A stretch of 64,000 nt of DNA, taken from contig OZ021726.1 of NCBI GenBank assembly GCA_963978545.1, positions 51,071,959-51,135,958 of the forward strand, written 5' to 3'. The notes beneath the pieces were generated by a model. That model made no database searches. It saw nothing but the letters and a program-made list of their open reading frames with translations, and was not told where the DNA came from. How positions within the stretch are numbered: position 1 is the stretch's first letter; the number at the start of each line of letters is the position of its first letter. The translations under genes were made by a program, and so were the position numbers. This DNA comes from Linyphia triangularis (lineage: Eukaryota > Arthropoda > Arachnida > Araneae > Linyphiidae). This document shows positions 23,007 through 33,533 of this stretch, piece after piece.

Positions 23007-26000
23007 ATTTGCAGCATGAAAGATGGATGGACAGACTTCGAGATTTTTCATATTTAGAATCAGCGTGTTATGTTAGATTTAATAGCAATTTTATGGAAGA
23101 TTATCATACTCTTTACATCTGATGGATAAGAAGGAAATTAACAAGAATAGGACTCGATTTTTTTTATTTAATTGTTGAAAAGCAACAATAATTTCCAACA
23201 ACATTTCACCAACAACAAGAACCATGAAATTTGTTAAGAATTATTTGTAATTTTGGAAAGTACATGTCGTTTTTAATATTAAGTAAAAGATTGCAAGTCC
23301 TAAGTTTATAATATACAATTAAAATATTGATCCTTGACCATTAGTATTATTCAGAATTAAGGATATTTTTTTTTATATATAATCTGCGAATAATTCAATA
23401 TTGTGGTCATACACAAAACTACAGTTTTTGACATTTAAGAATTTGTTTTCAATTGTTTTAATTTAAAAAAAGCTCCATTGTCATTTAAAATTTTTATAAT
23501 CGATTTAGTTAAACTCTGAATTCATTATTGGAAACAAATCTGAATACGTTGGTGAGAGAATATTAGTGGTTTATAAAATATTTCATAATTGGTGCCTGTT
23601 ATTGTAACGTTTGAAAATTAAAAAAAAAATTATAATTTTTCAGAAAAAAAGTGCTTATTGTTTGAGTAAAAATACTTCTTTATTCCAGAATAAATGCATA
23701 GAAAAAAATATGTGAAATCGAGACTAATTCATTTCAATACATAAAATTTTATAATGATGACTCTTTTAAATATGAAAATAAGAAGTGAACCAAATTAAAA
23801 ATAAATTCCATTTTTTTTTTTTTTAATTCTTTGTTTTTATAAACTAGAAAAAATAGTGGCTAATTACTCAGAATAATTACTCCAAGATTTTTACTATTTC
23901 AAAATAAGCATTAAAAAACGGTTTATTTTACAGTTTCACATTTGAATAATTAGTTCGCGTCTTCCTATGCTAATTAGTATAATTGTTTAAGATTTTTAAA
24001 AATTGAATTAACTGAAATAACACTAGCAAATTAAGAATTGTTTAATATAATTGTAAACAAAGCTATGTATGGATATTTTAATACAGTATGAATTTAACAT
24101 TATATATATATTTTTTCTAGACGTTCTTTTCTTTCTTAACAGTTAATTTTTCATCTTCTAACACATTTATTTTCTAGTAAAATGCAATGGCAGATTGTGT
24201 TGACAGGTGATGACAAAAACAATTCCTGCCTCTAATCTTATCGATGTTACGGTTGTTTTTGAATAACAGTCAACCGAAGTTGATACCTTGTGGAAAAAAA
24301 GAGAACAAGGTATCAACTCTTATTTTTTTAAAGAGGATTTAATGTTACGAAAATCCTTATCACTATTAATATTCAGGGATGATTAACAACATCTCGTAAC
24401 ACATCATTTTTCTAGGAAAAGCTTAAGCAAATATTTTTTTCGCAACTAAAATAGAATAATTAACACGAAACTAATTTTAATTATGTATTTTAATTATTTA
24501 ACTGAGTTTTTTTTATTTTTAAACAAAAACTATTAATTTTAGTAAATGCTCATACTTATTTTCCGCTTGATAGTAAAGTATTAAGTAGCATGCTATCACG
24601 AAGTGTTAATTCACTTTACTAAATATCACTTGAAAATCAAACCAAAAAGTATATTTTTTGTAATATAGTTATAATTAAATGTTAAAGTGTTATTGGCCTT
24701 TAATTGGAAATAAAAGACAAACTTTTAGTAATAAAAATTAATTTGTTGTTCTTTTGATAAAAATATGCAAATTTTTAACACATATCAAAGCTAATTATTA
24801 GAAACTTATTTTCTTTACATTGTGCAGGTTGTTTTAGTATTTTGCATTTTAAAAGACATTAAGATAAATGTAAAGGATTCTCTTTTCATTAACTAATTCA
24901 TAATCTTTAAACTGATCTTATTGCAATTATGTAATCCATAATTTTCAACATATACTGATTTAAACGCAGTTTATGTACATTGATAAATAGAGTCTCGGTT
25001 CTTAAAGATTTATTTACGTTAGTCTATGGTTCATTGAGACCTTGTATGTAGTAATAAAATATTATTTGCTTTTACAGAAAAAAAATTTCAAAAGTTGAAG
25101 TCGTCTTTTTATCCAATTATTTTTATTTATTATATTGCAAGCCACGGACAAATGAAAAGAAGTATACTTCTCGTAATTCTAAATAGGTACTAGGATCAAT
25201 CGGAACTTCAGAAATGACAATTCTTATTCTTAAAAAGCAATCACTATTTTAAAATTTAAGAAATAGCTGAAAATTGTTTTCTCTTGGCATTTTGAATTCT
25301 CGTGTGTTTATTATTGTTACTATTTAAAAAAATACTTTCTCGAAATCACATGAAAATTTAGAAAGATTTTTATTTATTGTAAAGTATGATCAAATAAAAA
25401 TTTATAATTATGTTGCATTAAAATTATTTGCGTAATTTTGTTACTGTACAATAAATTTTATTCTCCTTAAGAAAATTTAGGTCCGGAAAAGAAATTATAA
25501 TCTGAGGAGGCTATCATAAAATTATTTGCATTTTAGATGACGTAATAACATCTCCAAGTTGTTTTTGTTTGGAAAACAAGTGATTGATTGGTTTGGATTG
25601 ATTCGTTTGAACTCATATCTTGGAGTTTATTCTAAACAATTATATATTGTGGTTGTCAGAACTAAATTTTTCAAGGAAATATAGAATTTTTTTTTTAATA
25701 TTAAACTGTATTCCATTGAATTAATGAAATTGTTTAGAATCCTTAATAAACGAAATCTTATAAATAATTAAAATTAACGTTGCATTCCCTTGGCAGGTAA
25801 ATATGCAAAAAATCTAAATATCTAAAATGTAAAATAAAAAGTATACATATAAATACTTTTAAAATATTTAAAAAAAAAAAATTTCTACCTAAAATATTAC
25901 ATGACTTGCTTTTTTAATATTTTTAATAATATAACAATAGATATAATAAAGAATAAACTTTTTAGTCGGTACATTTCTGCAAAGAAGCGCATATTGGTGT

Positions 26001-27282
26001 AAGAAAAAAATTATAAAATATAATTTTATCAAATTTTTTCAATATAATAAGAAACAATACAGTTTATGTATAACTTGACTGAGAGACATTTTTTTATGTA
26101 TATTTTACATTTCCAAAAAGGTTTTTAGTATTAAAATTTGTATTATACAGTAAATGAAACCAGTAAAGTTAACTTAAGATTTGTGAATTGAGAATTTTTA
26201 ATTGTGTTACTATTCAATTAAGTTACCTTAAACTGAATATGCGTTTAAATATTGAACATTACATAAAAAATAAATTTGTTAAATTTATTCACTTTAAGAT
26301 GCTTAAAATTAAAACTTAAAACCAAAATTGGAAAAGGACTTAAACTAATAAACGACGCAAAATTGTTCTACATACACCTGAAATAAATCAAACATTAGGT
26401 TTTCGTAGGTAATAATAAGCTATGTAATAGGCAGATATGTGTAAGATACAACAATGATAAAACTAAAAATAAGAGATCAATAATAAACGAAAATGAATCG
26501 CATGTTAATTGTCTAAAATTCGTCACACAAGCCTTGTTGGGCTACACAAAACTTTAATCTCTCACTGACAACAGACCGCCATGGTTAATATACAATATAT
26601 AAAAAGTATTCTAACGTTGGCTACATTTTCCTTTCTTAAATTCTTATAATAAAGCTGATTACACCAATGCGTCGCGTATAAGATCTTATAGTTGTGCGTA
26701 AAAATTTACGTCCTAAAAGGTAATCTATTAGTTCATAGTCCAATATCTCTCGAACCTTCTTTGCATACCACTATTTAATTCAATTGGAATACTTCAATTG
26801 TCCTTAGCACAACATTTAACTACTGTATGCTGAAAACACGCCATATATGATCAAAAACTTAATTTCAGTGTGCGACAATACGGAGAAAGTTAGTTTCTAG
26901 CTTGCTGAAAAAATGTTAGACCAAACACAGTGTCTTTGTCGGAATTAACTTTTTTGGGCCTAATTTATAGTAATCAAAGAACAATGATTTAATTTTATAT
27001 TGAATTGTTTTTAGCACACGATAATAATCAAGTGTGAAGATTTATAAACTACTTTAAAAAAAGTAAAATATAAAATATTTGAACTCAACGAAAGGGACGC
27101 GGATTTTAAGAAACACCATTTTTTGAATTATATGAATACATCTACCACGTTGCGTGCAATATAACTAAAGATCAAATGTACCTAAAATCTTGATTTTACA
27201 TTTTTTTACAATCTAAACAGTTATAGTACACAATAATATATCAAGTTTTTAAAATCTTGAAAAATAATTGTTTTAGAACTTT
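23007..27282. other. Long A/T-rich stretch without genes
   Basis: No open frame above 60 codons and no repeat copy found. A 13-bp perfect hairpin lies at 24279-24317 (listed separately). A slightly G+C-richer patch at 26500-26860 was inspected in several frames and shows no recognisable coding. Confidence 0.5.
24279..24317. other. Perfect 13-bp hairpin
   Basis: Arms gttgataccttgt and acaaggtatcaac with a 13-base purine loop. Read directly. No flanking feature explains it; too short for a typical miRNA precursor. Confidence 0.6.

Positions 27283-27377
<95 letters not shown>
27283..27377. repeat. (AT)n microsatellite, about 95 bp
   Basis: Almost uninterrupted AT dinucleotide repeat with one early interruption near 27297. 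It can fold on itself. Confidence 0.95.
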
Positions 27378-27381
<4 letters not shown>

Positions 27382-29376
27382 TTAAATATATATTAAATTT
27401 TTTAATGAAATTAGAAAATGGAGGCCATCTTATTTTCAATTTTAGATAACTTATAAGAAAGCGATTTTTGTTTCAAGCAGATTTGAATCTTCGATTATCG
27501 GGACAGAAATGCAATCTCATCCCATATAACAAGTAATTTGAACGTTAGCGTACCAAACGAGCATTTAAATAAATTTGTTTAGCGTGATTCTTTGGTTGAA
27601 TGAGAAAATAAGTTCTTTGGAATTTTTTAATCCACAATTTTTCATTCTAAAATAAACAAGGACAAACCCATTGTCATTTTCTGCTTGGATAGGAAAAGAC
27701 CATTTCCATTATACTCAATAATAACTTTTAAAAAATTCAATCTAGATCAGCAGCAATAATTTTCTAATAAGCAATTTTTAATACGTTTGCTTTCAAATAA
27801 TGCTTTTTTAAACCCATTCTTTTTTATTTTTATTAACAGTTTCTTAATATTAATCCTATTAACCTGTTAATATACATAGCAAAAAAGCACCTCGTTAATA
27901 TAATACTCTTTTTCAGTTATCGACCTTGCGTAATATAACTGTTAGCTGGCGGTTAATATAATAAATACTGGATTCTGCGCAGTGTTATTGTTTATGCTTG
28001 AACATTCGTTCAGTTTTAACGCTGCTTTGTTATTCTTACTTTATCATCTAATTTTACTAACTTTGTCGTCTAATTTTACTTGAACCTACAGTTGTTCTTA
28101 TCATTATCATTAATATGGAAATTATTTTAAATAGCAGCTGTGGTTTGGTTATATAAAATCCCCAATTAATTTAAATTTTATTGTATTAATCATATTAACT
28201 GTTTACATTAGGTATTTTTAAAAAAAAACCAAAAAAAACCAAGCAAAAGTAATATTTTATTTCTTTTTAAATTTCCCTTCTCTTTTTTTTCTTTTTGGTT
28301 AGTTTGTAAAATAACCGGTAATTTTAAATAACGTTTGATATATCCCATTAACCGTAACAAATATTCCAACTAAGAATGAAGGAATAGATAAAGAGAAAAT
28401 GCTTTTAATATACTTACTAATATACTTACTTTAATATACTTTTTAATATACTTACAAGTCACCATGCATTTTATAAATATTTATTAAAATAATTATTTTA
28501 ATACTTTATTCCCTTTTAATGAATCATTACGAATATTTTTTTCATTGTATCTAAATTATAATATTGCTACTTGAGTCTTCGAAATTTAAAAGTGAATTTT
28601 ATAAATTATCAAAATTGTAAAAGAAAAATAAGTAGTTATAGTTATGTATTAAATAACTGAAAAATAACTAATATTTCAATATTTCATTCCTTTAATAGTA
28701 CAGTAGAAATAGCAATATGAATTTTTTCATATATTTTTTTCCTAAGTTCAAAGAAATTGCCATTACATATCTTATCTACATGAGATGTTTACCTTTTTCT
28801 CTTATTCTTAATAATTTAACTGTATGGATGAGTTAACAGAGAAATTTCTTTCGTGTGATATATCCACTGTCACAGAACAAGTAGAAAACTTAATCTTGAT
28901 TATATTTATTATAATTTACAATATACTTTTAATTTCAGATATGTATCTATTGGAATAAGATTTCTTTTAATTTTGAAACTAGGTTAAAAAATTTACACAA
29001 TAAACAAATGTTAGAAAATTAACAAAGCCCGCTAAAATATTTTTTTTTAAGTTCATATGTATTAAATTAAACTTACTTTACCTAACTAGGATCTTATGGC
29101 ATCTGTCATAACTCAATTTCTAATTTATTTAGAATTTTAATTTCAAATTATTTTTCCAGATTTTTTGAAGGACCTAACAGTATTGTATATACACTACAGC
29201 GTATCGCCAAAAAATTTAAATGCAGTTTAATTCTTTACCTGTTAGAGATAAATGGGTAATGTAAATTGCAAAAGTGTTTAAAATAAAGTAAGAAATAAAT
29301 ATCGTTAATTTTTTTATAAACATTACACTTTTTAAATTCTTACACCACCCCTTTACATAAATTTGACAAATTAGAA

Positions 29377-29378
<2 letters not shown>
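27378..29378. other. A/T-rich DNA without genes
   Basis: No open frame or repeat copy. A short set of ttaatatactta words clusters at 28400-28455. A possible diverged inverted pair (cctattaacctgttaatat near 27855 and its relative near 28192-28214) is too weak to call. Confidence 0.45.

Positions 29379-29449
<71 letters not shown>
29379..29449. repeat. Poly(T)-poly(A) snapback
   Basis: About 31 T, then aatac, then about 35 A. The two runs are perfectly complementary around a 5-base loop. Confidence 0.95.
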
Positions 29450-29450
<1 letters not shown>

Positions 29451-29678
29451 ATTCATGTTTCTTTAAAATTTATTAGGAATTTTACCAAATGGAAAATTGA
29501 AGGCTGTGTAAAAGGATCATGTATCAAAACACACATATAATTTTGTGACATATTATAAAAAAGATAAAATGCAGGATAATATATACACTAAAACCATTTT
29601 TTGGGCTTAGGATAGATTTGCCTAAACAAAAAGTTTTAATGTAATAAACTATAGCTCCACGAAAACTTTGACTAATAG

Positions 29679-29928
29679 TGGATTGGTTTGAAAAGACAGG
29701 TCTCCTCAGGTTACCCTGATAGAACACCACTCGATTGTTATTTTTGGCATTGTATTCGAACATTAGTTTATAATACTCGCCACCCAATCGAAGTTGACTT
29801 TAAACAAAAGATAATTGATAATCGCAACAATTTTACTGGAGATAAACTCCAAAACATTTACAAAAGCATTACTAGAGGAACTTGATAGTATATTGGGGTT
29901 AATGAAAAACGTTTTGAGAACTCTTTGC
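29679..29928 (+). pseudogene. Tc1/mariner-type transposase remnant
   Basis: One frame reads WIGLKRQVSSGYPDRTPLD, then CYFWHCIRTLVYNTRHPI and DFKQKIIDNRNN. It then crosses two adjacent stops (TGA TAG at 29883-29888) and continues YIGVNEKRFENSL. This follows the pattern I know from mariner/IS630-like transposases: a W-I-G-R segment, an S-P-D-L-T-P-L-D-F-F-L-W block carrying the third catalytic Asp, a K-x-x-V-Y segment, a basic helix, and a terminal C-I-x-x-N-G-x-x-F-E. The catalytic-block Asp (in P-D) is retained, but the N-terminal half and the first two Asp residues are absent and the frame is broken. No terminal inverted repeats were identified. It ends about 170 bp before the large TTAA-bounded inverted structure. 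Confidence 0.65.
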
Positions 29929-30839
29929 AATTTTATTTTTTAGTATTTCTAGTGTTTTTACAGAAAGCCACTTCATTATATGAGTTGCATTCACTAAAAA
30001 TTCTTTACGATCCAAAATTTAGTGTGGCGGTGAACTTTAGAACAGCGCTTGCGTTTTTGCAGTCATATATCAAAATACAACTAGAATGAAAATGTATTAA
30101 GAGCAAGATTCTGAGAGATTGATCCACTTAACATTAGGGGGTGATTTATACCATCTCCGATTGTCCCTAAAAAATTACCAGTTGCTAATACCTTTATTAG
30201 ATGATAAAATCTGAAATTATTTGTTCCGTAGTTGCACCGCTCAAATTCTATGACGTGTCAAAGATCACCTTAAAAAATGAAAAAATTTGTGTTTTGTGAC
30301 ACATGAAAACTATTTTTATCCGTCTAAAACTTCACAAGCAACTTGCCACCTGCATTTCTTCTGTTATGGAATGTACTAGAATAGATCTTTATAAAACATA
30401 TAAAAAGTTCATGGCAAGTCAATTGCGCAAGGTCATTCAAGGTCATGAAATGTCCAGGTTTTCATGTTTTTTACCATTTTCAAAACTGAATTATATCTTG
30501 CGCGCTTGATTTGTCACTTCAAACTATGTGTCATTGGATAGAGCTATATTAGTACTATTTATTAATACATAAAACATTGAGGCAAGTTGAACACGTTGGA
30601 AGTTATTTGGGGCTAAAATCGAAAAATCTCCGAATTTGACACAAATTTGAGCTCGTATATCATGCTGCGGGAACAATATATTGACACAACGTTGAGACTA
30701 TTTAAACACTCTTTTATTATACTTAATGACAAATTAAACTTTATTGAGGCAAGTTGACGAGAAAAAAATAAATGATTTTTTTGTTGCACCCCATCCTTAC
30801 ATATTGATGCATTACTGTTTTCATTCATGTTTTCAAAAA

Positions 30840-31187
30840 TTAATCGGTTTTCACTTCACTCTTCCTCATGTTTATAACAATTGCTTGTTGTACGTATTTT
30901 AAGCTAGGAATTGTGACTTTATTGGCTCCAGAAAGTTTCAAAAGACGGGGGAAAAAAACCGAACTTCGATGTACTGTGTCGATAACATCAAGCAATGGCC
31001 ACTTAAACTTAACAGCTCTTCTCTGGTGAAGAAATTCCATTTGAAACACGTCATCCCCACAATTTTCTAGCAGTTTACCAATATAAAATCGTTTATCGTA
31101 CAGGACTGCGTATAAAAAAGGGGGCTGAATCTCATATTCGCAGTCTTAATCAGCAATTAGCTTTATCTCTTTTATGATATTCTCCAT
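30840..31187 (-). pseudogene. YIGK/KWP-domain protein remnant, left arm
   Basis: From an ATG at 31187 the frame starts MENIIKEIKLIAD, meets an in-frame TAA at codon 14 (31146-31148), and then stays open for about 100 codons to TAA at 30840. The product includes DKRFYIGKLLENCGDDVFQM, EFLHQRRAVKFKWPLLDVID and a basic C-terminus. I recall a similar C-terminal domain (Tyr-Ile-Gly-Lys-Val-Leu, then Phe-Met/Leu-basic, then Lys-Trp-Pro and a Val-Asp-Lys-Ser/Asn-Asp-Ile stretch) in transposon-linked arthropod proteins, but I cannot name the family. The right-arm copy reads DKNC where this copy has the stop, so the stop arose after duplication or in one lineage. Non-functional as it stands. Confidence 0.5.
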
Positions 31188-31320
31188 TTGTTGGGGGACA
31201 GTAATTTCAATTTCAAATGTGAATTCACCATGCAATCAGTTCCAGGCACAAGCCAGACCAAATCCTAAAGACGAAGATAATATCATTTAGCCGAAAATTT
31301 ATAACTCTGATGCTTTGCCC

Positions 31321-31508
31321 AGATGGAAATTGCACATCAACTTTTGAAACTGCAGATGATTTGTCCCTACATATTGCTAGAGGAGAATCCCAAATTCCTA
31401 AAACAATCACAGGTCAAGACAAATCCAGGAGTGCATTTTCAAAAAGAATGGAAGCAAGGACAAAAAAGACCAATTAAGAAATTACTGCAGATTTTGAAGA
31501 ACCCACTA
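31321..31508 (+). pseudogene. Left-arm copy of the finger-protein fragment
   Basis: Mirror copy of the right-arm segment. The plus strand reads STFETADDLSLHIARGESQI, then TGQDKSRSAFSKRMEARTKK, meets a TAA, and resumes EITADFEEPTIENR. It ends where the arm ends and has no spacer sequence attached, so this copy lacks the GWA domain. The register is better kept than in the right arm over the first 45 codons, which shows the two arms have decayed independently. Confidence 0.5.
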
Positions 31509-32140
31509 TAGAGAATAGAAATTGCATCTAGTCATGCCATCTACATACCTGATTGTCTCCAATGATTTAAAAATAAAATTCGTCATCTTGTTCATGACTT
31601 CATCTTCAATAACACTGCATATTTCAATCGTACCTTTCATTCTGTGGAAATGTGACATAACTTGTTCCCGTGTCAAATATTCATTTGAACAAAATTTCTT
31701 CTTTCCATCAACTGTGAGATTTCTCACCATACTTGCAACAGTTTTGGGTGTTAATTTACTTCCTATTTTATTTCCTTTGTTGAAGTATTCTAAACTGTTT
31801 TTTATTTTGGTTCAAATGTGTCACTTTCCTTTTGGGTTTCGGTGCCCATCCTTCTTTGAGTACAAAACTTGATTATATGTAATTTTTATTATCTGTAGTA
31901 GGTTCTTCAAAAGCTGCAGTAATTTCATAATTGGTCTGTTTTTTCACTGCTTCCATTCTTTTTGCTAATGCACTTCTGGTTTTGTCTTGACTAGTTCCTA
32001 TTTTAGAAATTTGATATTCTTCTCTTTAGCAATATGTAGAGACAAATCATCTGCAGTTTCAAATGTTGATGAGCAATTTTTTTTCTGGCCAAAACATCAG
32101 AGTTATAAATTTATGGTTGAGTGACATTGTCTTCATCTAT
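31509..32140 (-). pseudogene. Finger-like / GWA-motif protein remnant
   Basis: Read on the minus strand from the right arm into the spacer. First comes a finger-like block NCSSTFETADDLSLHIA (about 32100-32050), then after frameshifts TSQDKTRSALAKRMEAVKKQ and ITAAFEEP. In the spacer come LKEGWAPKPKRKVTHLNQNK, then FNKGNKIGSKLTPKTVASM, VRNLTVDGKKKFCSNEYLTR and EQVMSHFHRM. From memory, animal proteins with a C-x-x-x-F-x-T-x-x-x-L-x-x-H finger followed by Gly-Trp-Ala-Leu-Lys, a lysine-rich helix, a Gly-x-x-x-Gly-x-Lys-x-x-Pro segment, and a Ser-x-Asp-Glu-Phe-Leu-Thr-x-x-Gln-Ile-x-x-Phe-Phe-Ser-Arg end match this order. Several stops and frameshifts make it a pseudogene. The 75-codon frame at 31506-31730 is its C-terminal part. 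Confidence 0.5.
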
Positions 32141-32220
32141 AAGGTGTGGCCTGACTTGTGCCTGGAACTGATTGCATGGTAAATTTGCAGTTGAAATTCA
32201 AAATTACTGTCCCCTAATAA

Positions 32221-32547
32221 ATGGAGAATATCATAAAAGAGATAAAGCTAATTCCAGATAAGAACTGCGGATATGAAATTCGGCCCCATTCTTTTTACAC
32301 TATCATAACAATAAACGGATTTACATTAGTAAACTACTAGAAGATTGTGGGGATGACGTGTTTAAAATGAAATTTCTTCATCAGAGAGGAGCTGATGAGT
32401 TTAAGTGGCCATTTTGTGATCAGAAGCTCAGTTTTCTTTGGTCCTTTGCAACTTTCTGGAGCCGATCCAGTCAAAGTTCCTAGCTTAAAAGACGTACTAC
32501 AAGCAATTGTTATAAACATGAGGAAGAGTGAAATGAAAACCGATTAA
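32221..32547 (+). pseudogene. YIGK/KWP-domain protein remnant, right arm
   Basis: Mirror copy of the 30840-31187 gene. It begins MENIIKEIKLIPDKNCGYEI (no stop at codon 14), loses frame in the Tyr-Ile-Gly-Lys region, and recovers DDVFKMKFLHQRGADEFKWP before further frameshifts. It ends with the same TAA context at 32545-32547. It lies divergent from the finger-like gene in this arm, separated by roughly 80-100 bp. Confidence 0.5.
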
Positions 32548-32598
32548 TTTTTGAAAACATGAATGAAAACAGTAATGCCTCAATATGTAAGAGTGGGT

Positions 32599-32599
<1 letters not shown>

Positions 32600-32637
<38 letters not shown>
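32600..32637. repeat. Poly(A) tract inside the right arm
   Basis: About 37 A. The corresponding left-arm position (30772-30782) has only a short complementary T run, so this is a private expansion. Confidence 0.9.
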
Positions 32638-32641
<4 letters not shown>

Positions 32642-33533
32642 TTTTTATCTTCAACTTGCCTCAATAGAGTTTAATTTCTCATTAAGTATAATAAAAGTGT
32701 TTAAATAGTCACAGCGTTGTGTCAATATATTGTTCCCGCAGCAAGATATACGAGCTCAAATTTGTGTCAAATTCGGATATTTTTCGATTTTAGCCCCAAA
32801 TAACTTTCAACGTGTTCAACTTGCCTCAATGTCTTATGTATTAATAAATAGTACTAATATAGCTCTATCCAATGACACCTAGTTTGAAGTGACTAATCAA
32901 GCGCGCAAGATATAATTCAGTCTTGAAAATGGTAAAAAAACATGAAAACCTGGACATTTCATGACCTTGAATGACCTTGCGCAATTGACTTGCCATAAAT
33001 TTTTTATATGTTTTATAAAGATCTATTCTAGTACATTCCATAACAGAAGAAATGCAGGTGGCAAGTTGCTTGTGAAGTTTTAGACGGATAAAAATAGTTT
33101 TCATGTGTCACAAAAACACCAATTTTTTCATTTTTAAAGTTGATCTTTGACACGTCATAGAATTTGAGCGGTGCAATTAAGGAACAAATAATTTCAGATT
33201 TTATCATCTAATAAGGGTAGCAGCAACTGGTAATTTTTTGAGAACAATCGGAGATGGTGTGAGTCAGGGGTGGTTCAACTTCTCAGAATCTTGCTCTTAA
33301 ATACTAATACTTAATTATTACTTTTTTAAATGTGATATTTTATTATTATATTGATTTCCTGATAGTTTTAACTATTTAATAAAGGTAAATATTTGTAATC
33401 TGATGTAGCATAATTCTGACAAAATGAAACTTACATAACAATGCTGTCAAGATTTGCAGGTTTTAAAGATTTCCATTTGTTTTGGGAATTTGTATTTAAT
33501 TAGTATTATTTTAATTTAAATTTAAATAAAATT

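Larger units (their letters stand above)
30097..33300. mobile_element. Large TTAA-bounded inverted structure (3.2 kb foldback)
   Basis: Left arm 30097-31508 and right arm 31898-33300 are inverted copies at roughly 85-90% identity by eye, separated by a 390-bp unpaired spacer. Both outer ends read TTAAGAGCAAGATTCTGAGA in their own orientation, and TTAA occurs at both boundaries (30097-30100, 33297-33300). Because TTAA is itself a palindrome, it is either a target duplication or the last four bases of the inverted repeat. The arms hold broken pieces of two genes in opposite orientations, and the spacer holds a third coding piece. A transcript crossing this locus would form a very long hairpin. 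The mirrored 68- and 79-residue frames at 30303-30509 and 32865-33104 are the same non-coding arm sequence read twice. Confidence 0.7.

Noticed and set aside
27851..28214. Possible TIR element with cctattaacctgttaatat-type ends
   Set aside because: The proposed ends differ at many positions and the words are low-complexity A/T; chance is likely.
30303..33104. Same peptide (starting MKTIFIRLKLHKQ) on both strands, suggesting a duplicated gene
   Set aside because: The match is due to the inverted arms. The region lies downstream of the YIGK-type stop codon in both arms and shows no coding signal.
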